Below, in pieces: positions 50,203 through 60,078 of a stretch of 64,000 nucleotides of DNA. Below the pieces are notes generated by a model, which was not told the origin of the DNA, did no database searches, and worked only from the letters and a program-made list of their open reading frames with translations. The DNA lies in the NCBI RefSeq assembly GCF_021491375.1, contig NZ_JAKEVY010000002.1:806001-870000 (forward strand). Direction: 5' to 3'. The stretch comes from Flavihumibacter fluminis. Lineage in GTDB: Bacteria; Bacteroidota; Bacteroidia; Chitinophagales; Chitinophagaceae. Numbering within the stretch: position 1 is the first letter of the stretch; the number at the start of each line of letters is the position of its first letter. Position numbers and translations under genes: made by a program.

Positions 50203-52533
50203 ATGAAGCAAACTACCTGGTTGGGAATCCTGCTCTTTTTATTGCTGAATAATAATGTATCAGCGCAGGAAACCATAACAGACAAACCTATCCATATTAT
50301 TCCCAAACCACTCGAATTGGTGAGGGGAAAAGGACAGTTTACCATTCTGCCAAGCACACAAATCCGGTATAACCCTGCCTTTTCGGATCTGGCAGAAGCA
50401 GGGGTTTTCCTGAATAAGAGAATAAAAGAAATTAGCGGTTATTCTTTACCGGTAGGAAATGCTGCTTCGAATAGCATTGAATTGTTGCTGGTAGAAAACC
50501 TGGCTCTGAATAAGGAAGGATATACTTTGTCTGTACAAGCCGACAAAATCAGGTTGGCTGCACCCTCCAAAGCCGGACTGATTTATGGCATGCAATCACT
50601 GCTGCAATGTTTGCCAGCTATCCGCACCAATGCCCGGCTGGAAATTCCGGTTATGGAAATTCGCGATCAGCCCCGCTTTGGATACCGGGGAATTATGATT
50701 GATGTAAGCCGCCATTTTTTTGCGACACAGGCGATCAAAGACATCATCGATCTCTTGTCTGCTTATAAAATGAATGTGTTTCACTGGCATCTTACAGACG
50801 ATCCGGGATGGCGGATTCAGATTGATAAATACCCTGCCTTAACCAGTATGGCTGCCTGGAGAGTTGACCGTTCAGGAATTCCCTGGAATGAGCGCAAAGC
50901 TGCACAACCCGGGGAGAAAGCAACTTATGGCGGGTATTATACCAAGGAGCAGATACGTGAAATTGTTGCCTATGCCACAGAAAGAAATATCACCATCATT
51001 CCTGAGATTGAAATGCCTGGACATTCTGTAGCAGCAGTATCTGCCTATCCATTTTTATCCTGCACCGGACAGCAACAGGCATTGATAACTGGCGGACAAT
51101 ATCCTTCCGGTATTCAAACCAACTATTGCGCCGGAAACGATAGTTCATTTCTATTTCTGCAGGATGTGCTGGATGAAGTACTGGACTTATTTCCATCCCG
51201 CCTGATACATATTGGCGGAGATGAAGTTGATAAAAGATCCTGGCAGCAGTGCAGCAAATGCCAGGCACGCATGAAAAAGGAGGGATTGAAAGACGAACAC
51301 GAACTCCAGAGTTATTTCATCAAGCGGATGGAAAAATACCTGAACGCAAAGGGAAGACAGATCATAGGGTGGGATGAAATCCTGGAAGGCGGACTTGCTC
51401 CCGGCGCAACGGTGATGAGTTGGAGAGGAGAAGCAGGCGGAATAGAGGCTGCTAAAATGAAACATCCAGTGGTAATGACACCCGGCTCGCCCTTGTATTT
51501 TGATCATTACCAGGCTGGTCCTGCCGGGGAGCCGATCGCATTTGGAGGTTTTAATCCGCTTAAAAAAGTATATGCTTATGAACCTATTCCGCAGGAACTC
51601 AGAAACACTGAATTTGCCACCTATGTAATGGGTGCGCAGGGCAATCTCTGGACAGAATCCATTGAAACCCGCGAGCACCTGGAATATATGTTATTGCCCA
51701 GAATGATGGCGCTGGCTGAGGTGGTTTGGTCAAAACCCGAGGCGCGCAACTGGGTGGATTTTCGCACCAGGCTGGAAGCACATTTCACCGGACTGGCGCA
51801 AAAAGGATTTCGGTTTAGTGAAGGAAATTTTACAGTGGGTATCAAGCCGCTGATAGCAGACGGACAATTAAAAGTAGCATTGGAAACGGAGGCGCTGGAT
51901 GCGACTATTCATTATACACTGGATGGATCTTATCCTACTACCGGAAGCCCGTTTTATACAAGTCCGATTACCATCAATGGCAATGCAACATTGAAAGCCA
52001 TAACGGTTAAAAATGGACGGGTGAAAGGAAATGAGCCAGCAGTGCAACAGTTTGTGAAACATCTTGCAACAGGGAAAACCGTTTCCTATCAATACCCAAA
52101 TTCCAATTCCTATATGGCGGATGGTCCTAATTCACTCACGGATGGTATTCGCGGAACCGGGCAGGTTGGTAAATACTGGCATGGCTTCAGTGGAAAGGAT
52201 ATGGTAGCAACCATTGATTTGCAGCAACTGCAAACCGTACGGGAGGTAAGTGTAGGGGTGATGCAGCATTATAAGGACTGGATCTTTTTCCCGACTGGTG
52301 TAAGTGTTGAACTTTCAACAGATGGAAAAACTTTTAAACAGGTAGGGACCTATTCAAACAGGATTGCGGCGGATGAAACCAAATCAATGCTGGAAGATGT
52401 CAGAATCGCGTTTTCGCCTAAGCAGGCCCGTTATATCCGGGTAACTGCAAAAGTATTGCCAGCTTGTCCGAAGGGACATCCCGGAGAAGGACAGGCCGCC
52501 TGGTTGTTTGTGGATGAGATCCTGGTGAAATAA
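50203..52533 (+). CDS. exported beta-N-acetylhexosaminidase (GH20)
   Basis: 776 residues. Signal peptide (about 1-22), GH20b N-terminal domain (to about 150), catalytic barrel from FGYRGIMIDVSRHFF onwards with HWHLTDDPGWRIQI, and the catalytic Asp-Glu pair in HIGGDEVDKRSW near residue 340. After the barrel comes a chitobiase C-terminal-like module (YTLDGSYPTTGSPFYT, about 560-620) and an F5/8-type-C carbohydrate-binding domain (about 640-776). It removes terminal GlcNAc or GalNAc from glycans such as chitin oligomers or glycoproteins in the periplasm or at the surface. The stop lies in a 12-bp palindrome shared with the convergent gene. Confidence 0.95.
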   Translation: MKQTTWLGILLFLLLNNNVSAQETITDKPIHIIPKPLELVRGKGQFTILPSTQIRYNPAFSDLAEAGVFLNKRIKEISGYSLPVGNAASNSIELLLVENLALNKEGYTLSVQADKIRLAAPSKAGLIYGMQSLLQCLPAIRTNARLEIPVMEIRDQPRFGYRGIMIDVSRHFFATQAIKDIIDLLSAYKMNVFHWHLTDDPGWRIQIDKYPALTSMAAWRVDRSGIPWNERKAAQPGEKATYGGYYTKEQIREIVAYATERNITIIPEIEMPGHSVAAVSAYPFLSCTGQQQALITGGQYPSGIQTNYCAGNDSSFLFLQDVLDEVLDLFPSRLIHIGGDEVDKRSWQQCSKCQARMKKEGLKDEHELQSYFIKRMEKYLNAKGRQIIGWDEILEGGLAPGATVMSWRGEAGGIEAAKMKHPVVMTPGSPLYFDHYQAGPAGEPIAFGGFNPLKKVYAYEPIPQELRNTEFATYVMGAQGNLWTESIETREHLEYMLLPRMMALAEVVWSKPEARNWVDFRTRLEAHFTGLAQKGFRFSEGNFTVGIKPLIADGQLKVALETEALDATIHYTLDGSYPTTGSPFYTSPITINGNATLKAITVKNGRVKGNEPAVQQFVKHLATGKTVSYQYPNSNSYMADGPNSLTDGIRGTGQVGKYWHGFSGKDMVATIDLQQLQTVREVSVGVMQHYKDWIFFPTGVSVELSTDGKTFKQVGTYSNRIAADETKSMLEDVRIAFSPKQARYIRVTAKVLPACPKGHPGEGQAAWLFVDEILVK

Positions 52534-52540
52534 GCTTATT
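52529..52540. repeat. 12-bp palindrome holding two convergent stop codons
   Basis: AATAAGCTTATT contains the TAA of the GH20 gene on the plus strand and the TAA of the oxidoreductase gene on the minus strand, two bases apart. No further terminator is visible. Confidence 0.6.
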
Positions 52541-53519
52541 CAAAAGGGAACTTCAGCCCGATTTGCCGGCGTACAGTGTCCATGATTTCCTGGATACGAA
52601 GGGATTGATCGAAACGCATAACCGGACTTTCGGTTAGCCCTTTACGTAAGCAATCTGTAACATGCTGCATTTCAAAATGAAAGCCTCTCGTCGAACGGCC
52701 ATCCGACCAGGTTTCCAGTAGTTCATCCTCATTGGAATAGCGTTCGATGGTAGTGGAGCGCCAGAAGCTGGGTAATTTAATATAACCGGTACTGCCAAAC
52801 AGGTAACCGGTATTGGTGCCTTTGGAAACGATAGAGGTATAAAGATTAGCGCTGGTGCTTCCAAATTCGAGCAGGACACCGGTACGCTCGTCCACACCAC
52901 TTGCAGCAAGATGAGCAGAGGCTGTAATTTTATACGGCAATCGATCCATAAAATAATTGGCGAAAGCAATAGGGTAGATGCCAATATCCAGCAAAGCGCC
53001 CCCTGCCAGCGCCGGGTTCCACAATCGTTCCACAGTCGGTTCAGAAGGAAAGCAGAAATCAGCCTGGATTAATTTTAAGTCACCAATTCGTCCTTCACGA
53101 ACCCAGTTCCTGGCTTCTTCCAGGGCGGGAATGAAATAGGTCCACATCGCTTCCATCAGAAACTGATTGGTGGTTTTCGCAATCGAAATCAAGTCCTTTA
53201 ATTGACCCTGGTTCACACAAATTGGTTTTTCGCAGAGTACGGCTTTCCCTGCTTGTAAGGCTGCACTAGCCTGGCTGAAATGAAAAGGGTGGGGCGTGGC
53301 AATATAAACAGCGTCGATGTCAGGATGGTGGATCAGGTCTTCATAATTCAACGCCTGGGGAATAGCAAATTCATTGGCAAATCCCTGAGCTTTTTCTGCT
53401 TCACGCGATCCAATTGCGAGTAGCTCTGCTCCTTTCAGGTATTGGAAATCGGTAGCGAAGGCCCGGGCTATTTTACCGGCTCCCAAAATTCCCCAGCGAA
53501 TGTTTTTAGCTTCGTTCAT
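52536..53519 (-). CDS. Gfo/Idh/MocA-family oxidoreductase
   Basis: 327 residues from the ATG at 53519. Rossmann start RWGILGAGKIARAFATDF, EKP motif AVLCEKPICVN, and C-terminal domain with GGALLDIGIYPIAFANYF. This shorter subtype resembles trans-1,2-dihydrobenzene-1,2-diol or xylose dehydrogenase-like members (GFO-IDH with WTYF.PA motif AMWTYFIPAL). Starts one base after the stop of the DinB gene, so these are one operon. Substrate unknown. Confidence 0.9.
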   Translation of the reverse strand: MNEAKNIRWGILGAGKIARAFATDFQYLKGAELLAIGSREAEKAQGFANEFAIPQALNYEDLIHHPDIDAVYIATPHPFHFSQASAALQAGKAVLCEKPICVNQGQLKDLISIAKTTNQFLMEAMWTYFIPALEEARNWVREGRIGDLKLIQADFCFPSEPTVERLWNPALAGGALLDIGIYPIAFANYFMDRLPYKITASAHLAASGVDERTGVLLEFGSTSANLYTSIVSKGTNTGYLFGSTGYIKLPSFWRSTTIERYSNEDELLETWSDGRSTRGFHFEMQHVTDCLRKGLTESPVMRFDQSLRIQEIMDTVRRQIGLKFPFE

Positions 53520-53520
53520 G

Positions 53521-54048
53521 TCATGTTGTGCTTTGTTCCTGCAATACACGGGCAGTTACCAGTGCTTGTCCGGTGTGGCGCATCATATGTTCTGCGGCAT
53601 GAAATACCAGTCCTAGTTGGGTGGTTGGGATTCTTTTTCTACCAATGTATCTCACTGCTGTTGGTGCATCTTCTCCCATGGTGGAAAGTTCCTGCAGACA
53701 GTTTTCTACCTGAGTATGTACTGCCTGAAGTAACTGCTTTAGGGTAATTTGCTCATTTCGGACACCCTCCGTTTTCAGGTAACTGAGTTGTTCATCCGAA
53801 AGACTGTTTTCTTTGGCATAGGTATACAAACGATCCAGTACTCCAACAATATGCTGCAGGTGAAAACCAATGGATGCCATACCATAAAGTGGTTCCCAAA
53901 GTAATGCTGTGGGAAAGCTTTGAAGTGACTGCTGCAATTCATCTCTCGATTGCAGTATGGCATGGGCAGCAGGTTGAAAAATGGGATGAATATCCTCTAT
54001 CGGGCCTCTTTGCCACCATTCCAGTGCAGGTGTGGTTGATTCAGCCAT
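53521..54048 (-). CDS. DinB-superfamily protein
   Basis: 175 residues of the DinB/YfiT four-helix metal-binding fold. Metal ligand candidates are His in IGFHLQHIVGVLDRL and His in FHAAEHMMRHTGQ. Unlike the YfiT homologue at 10440 it lacks the GGWTxxQVVHHVADSH motif. It is a putative thiol-dependent transferase or hydrolase of unknown substrate. Upstream partner of the oxidoreductase at 52536. Confidence 0.85.
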   Translation of the reverse strand: MAESTTPALEWWQRGPIEDIHPIFQPAAHAILQSRDELQQSLQSFPTALLWEPLYGMASIGFHLQHIVGVLDRLYTYAKENSLSDEQLSYLKTEGVRNEQITLKQLLQAVHTQVENCLQELSTMGEDAPTAVRYIGRKRIPTTQLGLVFHAAEHMMRHTGQALVTARVLQEQSTT

Positions 54049-54069
54049 GATTTTATTTGTTTGTTGGTG

Positions 54070-55101
54070 TTAGCGAAGCTTTACCCTTAACAGGTACATA
54101 TCTGCCGTAATGTACAGTGTTTTTTCATCTGCGGATAAAGCACAGTTGGAACTGGCAACGGGTAATTTAATGCGCCCCAGTGGTTTGGCGTCTTTGTTAA
54201 AAAACCAGATGCCACCAGGACCGGTTGCATACACATTTCCGGCCTTATCAATTTTAAAACCATCTGGTCCGCCCGGAGTAGTTTTGGCATAACTGCTGGC
54301 ATCAAAAAAGATGCGGGCATTGGTCAGGCTGTCGCCATTTCCAAGATCGAACGCATACCAGACTGCTTTTTCAGATTCTGAGTTGGCAACGATCAGAGTT
54401 TTGCCATCGGGCATTAACCCGATTCCATTCGGGCGGTTGATACTATCTACCAGCAGATCTACCTTTCCGTTTGTGCCTATCCGGTAGACACCCTGGTAAG
54501 GAGCTGCCTTGGTACTGTCATCAATGTATTTTTCAAGTCCATAGGGCGGATCTGTGAAATAGATATCCCCATTGGGATGTAATACCGCATCATTGGGGCT
54601 ATCAAATTTTTTCCCCTGGTACTCACCGGCAAGGGTTGTGAATTTGGGTTCGGGTTTGTTGATCGGCGCATCCATCCGGGCTATCCGGCGATCACCGTGC
54701 TGGCATAAAATAAGTTGGCCGGTGTTATCAAGCAATAATCCGTTTGATCCAAGTTCACCACCACGGGGGGCTTCTCCGGTATAACCGGCTGGTTTCAGGT
54801 AAAGTTCTTTGCCAGCTTTTTCGGTCCATTTGAAAATGGTATTATTGGGAATATCTGAAAAGAGCAGCATCTGTTCGGATTCTACCCAAAGGGGTCCTTC
54901 ACTCCATTCAAAGCCGTCTGCAATGATTTCTACTTTTGCATCATTCGTTACCAGGTCCCGAAAGGCCGGATCCAGTTCTTCGATGGCACCAATCTGTTCA
55001 TAGTTTTGCGTGCCAGAACAGGCCAGGATAAAACCAATACTGCAGGAAGTCAGGACTTTCACAGCAATTTTTCGGTAACTTAATTCAGTAAAGTGTGGCA
55101 T
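54070..55101 (-). CDS. SMP-30/gluconolactonase-like lipoprotein
   Basis: 343 residues. The N terminus has a hydrophobic segment ending FILACSG (lipobox Cys). A six-bladed propeller follows with the metal ligands expected for SMP-30/LRE lactonases: Glu in WSEGPLW, Asn in DSPNDAVLHPNGDIYFTD, and Asp in GGPDGFKIDKAGNVY. It is likely to hydrolyse sugar lactones in the periplasm. It is 21 bases upstream of the DinB gene on the same strand, so lactonase, DinB and oxidoreductase may form a sugar-oxidation operon. Confidence 0.9.
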   Translation of the reverse strand: MPHFTELSYRKIAVKVLTSCSIGFILACSGTQNYEQIGAIEELDPAFRDLVTNDAKVEIIADGFEWSEGPLWVESEQMLLFSDIPNNTIFKWTEKAGKELYLKPAGYTGEAPRGGELGSNGLLLDNTGQLILCQHGDRRIARMDAPINKPEPKFTTLAGEYQGKKFDSPNDAVLHPNGDIYFTDPPYGLEKYIDDSTKAAPYQGVYRIGTNGKVDLLVDSINRPNGIGLMPDGKTLIVANSESEKAVWYAFDLGNGDSLTNARIFFDASSYAKTTPGGPDGFKIDKAGNVYATGPGGIWFFNKDAKPLGRIKLPVASSNCALSADEKTLYITADMYLLRVKLR

Positions 55102-55151
55102 GGCATTCGTGTTTGATAACCTGAAAATACAACTTCTAAAAAAGCCTGCTG

Positions 55152-56438
55152 ATGCAACGTCGAAAATTCCTGAAGCTTTCTTCCACAGGGTTACTGGTAC
55201 CGGTATTACCTGGCATTATTCCGCTTACGCAGTATGCAAAATATAAAACTGCCCTGATCGGTTGTGGCTGGTGGGGCATGAATATTCTGCGGGAAGCAAT
55301 TGCAGCGGGTTCCTCCAAAGTGGTGGCAATTTGTGATGTGGATGGCCGGCACCTCAAAGCCGCGGGCGCAGAAATCAACAAACTGAATGGTGATCAGCCA
55401 AAAGCGTATAAAGATTACCGTGAATTGCTGAAGAAGGAAAAGCCGGAGATTGTGATTGTTGCCACGCCGGATCACTGGCATCCGTTGATCTGTATTGCCG
55501 CCATTGAATCAGGAGCCCATGTGTATGTAGAGAAACCAATCGGGCATACCATCAATGAAGGTAAAGCAATGGTAAAAGCAGCAAGGGCAGCTAAAAGTGT
55601 GGTGCAGGTTGGAACCCATCGAAGGGTATCCCCGCATAATATGTCTGCCATGGAATTTTTGCGATCCGGAAAAGCCGGTAAGATTGGTATGGTAAGAGCT
55701 TTTGTTCATTATGGAGGCGGGCCGGGAGAGAAGATCCCGGATTCAGAAGCACCTGCCGAAATGGATTGGGATTTCTGGTGCGGACCAGCACCTTACAGGC
55801 CGTACAATTCGGCTATACATCCGCGTGGGTTCCGGCAATTCATGGACTATGCCAACGGTCAGTTAGGAGATTGGGGAATTCATTGGATGGATCAGATTCT
55901 CTGGTGGACAGAAGAAAAGGGGCCGCGTAAGATATTTTCAAGCGCTTCCCGTCAAATCAGAAAAGATACTACGGATGCACCGGATACCCAGGTTGTCAAT
56001 TATGAATTTGAATCCTTTCAGGCGGTTTGGGAACACCGGCTTTATGCAGCTAATGAAGCAGAAAAAACCAATGTAGGCTGTTATTTCTATGGCACGGAAG
56101 GAACTTTCCATCTGGGGTGGCTGGACGGATGGACTTTCTATCCCTCCAATAAAAACAAGCCGGTTATCCATGAAGAACCGAAGCTTCATACAGTGGATAA
56201 TCACAACGTGAAGGAGTTATGGGCGGATTTTATTGCAGCTGTTGAAAACAAACGGCGACCTGTATGCGATATTGAAATCGGCCATCGATCCACCAATATG
56301 AGTTTGCTGGGTATACTTTCGGCCAAGGCAGGAAGAAGTATCGAATGGAATGTGGATACGGAACAGATCCTGAATGATCCGGAAGCTGCCAAACTTTTGC
56401 AACGTCCTTATCGGGGGCCCTGGACCTATCCGGTTTGA
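55152..56438 (+). CDS. Gfo/Idh/MocA-family oxidoreductase with Tat-like signal
   Basis: 428 residues. The N terminus MQRRKFLKLSSTGLLVPVL is a twin-arginine-type signal, so the folded, NAD(P)-loaded enzyme is exported. The Rossmann part is TALIGCGWWGMNILREA, the EKP motif VYVEKPIGHTI, and the C-terminal half contains VGTHRRVSPHNM and LGDWGIHWMDQILWW. Secreted members of this family often act in glycoside or inositol metabolism of Bacteroidota, some as NAD-dependent glycosidases; no activity can be assigned here. Divergent from the SMP-30 gene and convergent with the amylase gene. Confidence 0.9.
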   Translation: MQRRKFLKLSSTGLLVPVLPGIIPLTQYAKYKTALIGCGWWGMNILREAIAAGSSKVVAICDVDGRHLKAAGAEINKLNGDQPKAYKDYRELLKKEKPEIVIVATPDHWHPLICIAAIESGAHVYVEKPIGHTINEGKAMVKAARAAKSVVQVGTHRRVSPHNMSAMEFLRSGKAGKIGMVRAFVHYGGGPGEKIPDSEAPAEMDWDFWCGPAPYRPYNSAIHPRGFRQFMDYANGQLGDWGIHWMDQILWWTEEKGPRKIFSSASRQIRKDTTDAPDTQVVNYEFESFQAVWEHRLYAANEAEKTNVGCYFYGTEGTFHLGWLDGWTFYPSNKNKPVIHEEPKLHTVDNHNVKELWADFIAAVENKRRPVCDIEIGHRSTNMSLLGILSAKAGRSIEWNVDTEQILNDPEAAKLLQRPYRGPWTYPV

Positions 56439-56444
56439 AACTGC

Positions 56445-58310
56445 TTATTTTTTCAATCTCAATACCAGTGATTCATAGGCTGGCACCTGAACATGTATAC
56501 TGCCTTCTCCTTTACTAACAATAAGGGGTATCTGGTTTTTTCCAAAAAGCACCTGGTCCATGGAGTAAGTCCCGTCTTTAAGCGCCCATTTCTGTACCAG
56601 GTCGGCAGGAAGCACTAGCTTACCTTCATATGGTTGATTGGAGAAATTATTCAGTACGACCAATTTGGAATCCATATCCCATCTGCTGAATGCAAAAAGT
56701 TTGTCGTGGTAACCAGGTGTATGCTGTCTGTTATGGTATTGAATGGCTGCATAGTTACCTTTTAAAACAGGTTGACTGATGGTGAACTGCAACAATTCCT
56801 GGTAGAAACTACGCAGTTTCCTTTCCTGCTCGCTGGATTGTCCACCATCAAATTTCCCCTTGTTCATCCAGCGTTGGTGGTGAGGAACACCTACATAATC
56901 AAAAATACTGGTGCGGGTGGGCTGCCCGAATCCACCCGTTTCGGCACCGGGCTCTCCGAGTTCCTGGCCAAAATAGATAAGGGTGGGAGAGGTTGATATC
57001 AGAGCAGAAACAACCATTGCCGGTTTGGCTTTTTCGGGGTTACCGGCAAAAGCAGGACATGCAATCCTTTGTTCATCATGATTTTCCAGGAAGTGCAGCA
57101 TATGGTGTTCGATATCCGCCATGCCTTTTTGAATGGCTGCGAGGTTATCAGCAGATCCATTTCCCTGAATAATATGTTTCAGTGTATCATAGAATTCAAC
57201 TTTATCATAGAGATAATCCATCTTACCCAACTGTATATAAGGGCGATACAGGCCAGGATTATATACTTCCGCCAGCAGCAGTGCTTTCGGATACCTGGTT
57301 TTGATGGAAGAATTCAAATAACTCCAGAACTCAACCGGTACCATTTCAGCCATATCGAAGCGAAATCCGTCTACACCCATATTCAGCCAGTACAGGGCAA
57401 TATCCCGGAATTTTTTCCAGGAAGAGGGGACGGATTTGTTTTGCCAGAATTGAAAGTGGTCATCAATGCCAAGATTGGCATAGGTTGTGGGTAAAGTATC
57501 AAAGTCTTTGCTGCCATCCGGACGAATACCGTAATTGATCTTAACGGTTTCATACCAGTCGTCCTGTTTCGGTTGTGCAAGCCGACTTCCATTGCCGGTC
57601 CATTTAGCCGGCAGTTCGTGAAATTTACCATCACTCAAAGGATGATAAGCACCACCCAGGGGCTTGTATCCAACGGCAACGGGTACCCGAAAACTATCAT
57701 TGGGCAGGTAATAAAAATTATTTTCGCGATGGTATTCTTTGGAAATGTCATCATCCGCTCCAAAATCTCGTACACTATCAGGTTTGGAAAGTGAGATATA
57801 GTGCCTCGCAACATGGTTGGGAACAATATCAATGATGAGTTTTAATCCGTTTTTATGAGTTCTGTCTATGAGTGCTTTGAACTCATCGAGTCGTTTTGCA
57901 GGATCAACCGCCAGATCAGGATTTACATTATAATAATCTTTCACTGCATAAGGGGAGCCGGCTCGTCCTTTCACCACATCCGGATCATCGGTTGAAATGC
58001 CAACCGCGGAATAATCCCGGATTACTGCATGGTGAGGCACACCGGTATACCAAATATGGGTAACACCTAAGTTGCGGATGGATTGTAGCGCTGTGTCGGT
58101 AAAATCATTGAATTTACCTACTCCGTTATCTTCAATGGTTCCCCAGGGTTTATTGGTGGAGTTGGTGTTGCCAAAGAGCCGGGTGAATACCTGGTAGATG
58201 ACAATTTTTCCTTCATTGCCAGCAATGGATCCGGCTGGCTGATCAGAAGGCTTTTGCTTACAACCAGCAGCCAGGAGAATCAGTGTTGTAAAAAGTATGG
58301 TCGCTTTCAT
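56445..58310 (-). CDS. alpha-amylase family lipoprotein (GH13)
   Basis: 621 residues. Signal peptide with lipobox LLAAGC (Cys17). The GH13 barrel motifs are all visible: DIVPNH (161-166), GFRFDMAEM with nucleophile Asp319, LLAEVY with acid/base Glu348, and ENHDEQR with Asp412. A C-terminal beta domain closes the protein. It hydrolyses alpha-1,4-glucans or oligosaccharides at the periplasmic or outer face. No SusC/SusD pair is nearby. Last gene of an operon with a LytTR regulator, sensor kinase and acyltransferase (4-base overlap). Confidence 0.94.
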   Translation of the reverse strand: MKATILFTTLILLAAGCKQKPSDQPAGSIAGNEGKIVIYQVFTRLFGNTNSTNKPWGTIEDNGVGKFNDFTDTALQSIRNLGVTHIWYTGVPHHAVIRDYSAVGISTDDPDVVKGRAGSPYAVKDYYNVNPDLAVDPAKRLDEFKALIDRTHKNGLKLIIDIVPNHVARHYISLSKPDSVRDFGADDDISKEYHRENNFYYLPNDSFRVPVAVGYKPLGGAYHPLSDGKFHELPAKWTGNGSRLAQPKQDDWYETVKINYGIRPDGSKDFDTLPTTYANLGIDDHFQFWQNKSVPSSWKKFRDIALYWLNMGVDGFRFDMAEMVPVEFWSYLNSSIKTRYPKALLLAEVYNPGLYRPYIQLGKMDYLYDKVEFYDTLKHIIQGNGSADNLAAIQKGMADIEHHMLHFLENHDEQRIACPAFAGNPEKAKPAMVVSALISTSPTLIYFGQELGEPGAETGGFGQPTRTSIFDYVGVPHHQRWMNKGKFDGGQSSEQERKLRSFYQELLQFTISQPVLKGNYAAIQYHNRQHTPGYHDKLFAFSRWDMDSKLVVLNNFSNQPYEGKLVLPADLVQKWALKDGTYSMDQVLFGKNQIPLIVSKGEGSIHVQVPAYESLVLRLKK

Positions 58311-59008
58311 TTTTTCAAGAGTTTGTTGTGAAGGATTTTTTCCAGCACGCTTTCTTTCAAGGATCTTGAAACGCTCACTTCCAGGTCCTGCAATTGAATC
58401 AAATTACCTTCAATACCTGAAATTTTATTCATGTTAATGATACTCGACTTATGTACCTGGATAAACTGCTCAGGCAACTGTTCCAGGACTTGCTTCATGG
58501 TCATGTGAACCAGGTGTTTTTGTGTGGTGGTATGAATGCAAATATAATTCTCCATGCCTTCCAGCAGCAGGATCTCATTCCATTGGAGTTTTAGGTATTT
58601 TCCATCTGATTTGATAAAAAGTTCATCTATCCTGGTTGATGATTCCTTCTTATAAAAATAGTCCCTGGCTTTATTGGCAGATTTTAAAAAACGATCGAAT
58701 GAGATTGGTTTTAACAGGTAATCCAGCACATCCAGTTCATAACCTTTAATGGCATATTGTTCATAGGCAGTTGTGAAAATAACTTTAGGTGGGTGGGCGA
58801 GAGACTGCAACAGGTCAATCCCACTGATATAGGGCATTTCTATATCAAGGAATACCAGGTCAACCGGAGACTGGTGAAGCTGGTTGTTGAGGCTGACCGC
58901 GTCTTCACATTCAGCCACGAGGGTCAGGAAATCAATTTTTTCAATATAGTTTCGAAGGCCTGCTCTAGCAATAGGCTCATCATCTGTTATAAGGCAGGTG
59001 ATTTTCAT
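58307..59008 (-). CDS. LytTR-family response regulator
   Basis: 233 residues. The receiver domain has Asp9-Asp10 and the phospho-acceptor Asp55 in VFLDIEMPYISG, with Thr in IFTTAYEQYA and Lys in YLLKPI. The LytTR DNA-binding domain occupies about 130-230 (NEILLLEGMENYICIHT, QVHKSSIINMNKISGIEGN). LytTR regulators bind pairs of roughly 9-bp direct repeats about 12 bp apart; such a pair lies upstream of this operon (61291-61320). Overlaps the kinase and the amylase genes by four bases each. Confidence 0.95.
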   Translation of the reverse strand: MKITCLITDDEPIARAGLRNYIEKIDFLTLVAECEDAVSLNNQLHQSPVDLVFLDIEMPYISGIDLLQSLAHPPKVIFTTAYEQYAIKGYELDVLDYLLKPISFDRFLKSANKARDYFYKKESSTRIDELFIKSDGKYLKLQWNEILLLEGMENYICIHTTTQKHLVHMTMKQVLEQLPEQFIQVHKSSIINMNKISGIEGNLIQLQDLEVSVSRSLKESVLEKILHNKLLKK

Positions 59009-60072
59009 AATTCGATACTAAGTTCGGCATGAAACAGGCTATCCGTTTTGTGATATTGAAACCGGTGTTTGCCTGGATACAGTAAATGTAACCGTTTTTG
59101 CAGATTTGTCAGCCCTATGCCCCCTTTATTGTGTTGTTGAGCAATGGCTGGTATGGAGTTGGTAACCTGATACTGTAATTGCCCGTTTTCCAGTTTGATA
59201 TCAATTTTTATTTTATAGGAGCCGCCGACGTATTTAAAGGCATTTTCTACGAGGGGTAAAAGCAGCAGCGGATATAGCTGTGCCCCATGGGTGGATGAAG
59301 GCCAGTTGATGACCAGATCCAACTGACTGTTTGCGCGTTGTTGTTGCAGATCGATGAAATTCTTCAAATGGGTAAGTTCGCGATCAAGTGGCACTTTTGC
59401 ATCCTGGTCGTACAATTGATAGCGAAGTAAATCAGCCAGTTTTTCCAGTGTAAAACGGGCGCTTGCATTTTGTTCATCAATCTGGAAATACAGGGTATTT
59501 AAAGCGTTGAAGAGGAAGTGCGGGTGAAATTGAGCTTTCAGCAACTGCAGTTCATTTTCCAGTTTGTCCTTATTAATTCTTTCCAGTTGTAAAGCCTGTT
59601 CATGGGTAGTATGAATGTATTGTTGCCCCTGTTTAACACTGAAATAAAACAACCAGAAGCTGACGATGGTAAAACTCAGTATGACTACATCATACCATTG
59701 CAAACCATCATCTGTCCATTGAGCGAGTGGAAACACAAAACAGATTACTACCAGTTCAAGATAAACGGCAAGTGATAAAAACTGTTTGAGAGAGGCGGAT
59801 GGGCCTGGTTGAGTTTTGTTGTCATCTGCCAGTTGCTGAAGAAAACTATTGGTTACAAATTCAAAAATGAAACTAATCAGCACACAACCTGCTATCTCTG
59901 CCAAATTAGTCTGAATAGGGCGTAGCCAGAATTTGGTTTCAGATATAACGTCGTTGAGTAACCGAACAAAACCATAGGTCATTAATCCATACAGTACAAT
60001 GAACAGGATCCGGCGAAGAGACCATTTTTGTTTAGCGACCTTTTTAAACGTTTCGGATTGAATGAGCAGCAT
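59005..60072 (-). CDS. LytS-type sensor histidine kinase
   Basis: 355 residues. Four membrane helices (about 23-41, 56-76, 99-119 and 127-147) with very short loops, then a coiled-coil linker and the His_kinase domain: FHPHFLFNALNTLYFQIDE with the likely phospho-His185. The HATPase part ends with PLLLLPLVENAFKYVGG (N box) and GGIGLTNLQKRLHLLYPG (G box). Phosphorylates the co-encoded LytTR regulator. No ligand domain, so the signal is probably sensed in or near the membrane. Confidence 0.93.
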   Translation of the reverse strand: MLLIQSETFKKVAKQKWSLRRILFIVLYGLMTYGFVRLLNDVISETKFWLRPIQTNLAEIAGCVLISFIFEFVTNSFLQQLADDNKTQPGPSASLKQFLSLAVYLELVVICFVFPLAQWTDDGLQWYDVVILSFTIVSFWLFYFSVKQGQQYIHTTHEQALQLERINKDKLENELQLLKAQFHPHFLFNALNTLYFQIDEQNASARFTLEKLADLLRYQLYDQDAKVPLDRELTHLKNFIDLQQQRANSQLDLVINWPSSTHGAQLYPLLLLPLVENAFKYVGGSYKIKIDIKLENGQLQYQVTNSIPAIAQQHNKGGIGLTNLQKRLHLLYPGKHRFQYHKTDSLFHAELSIEL

Positions 60073-60078
60073 ACGGCG

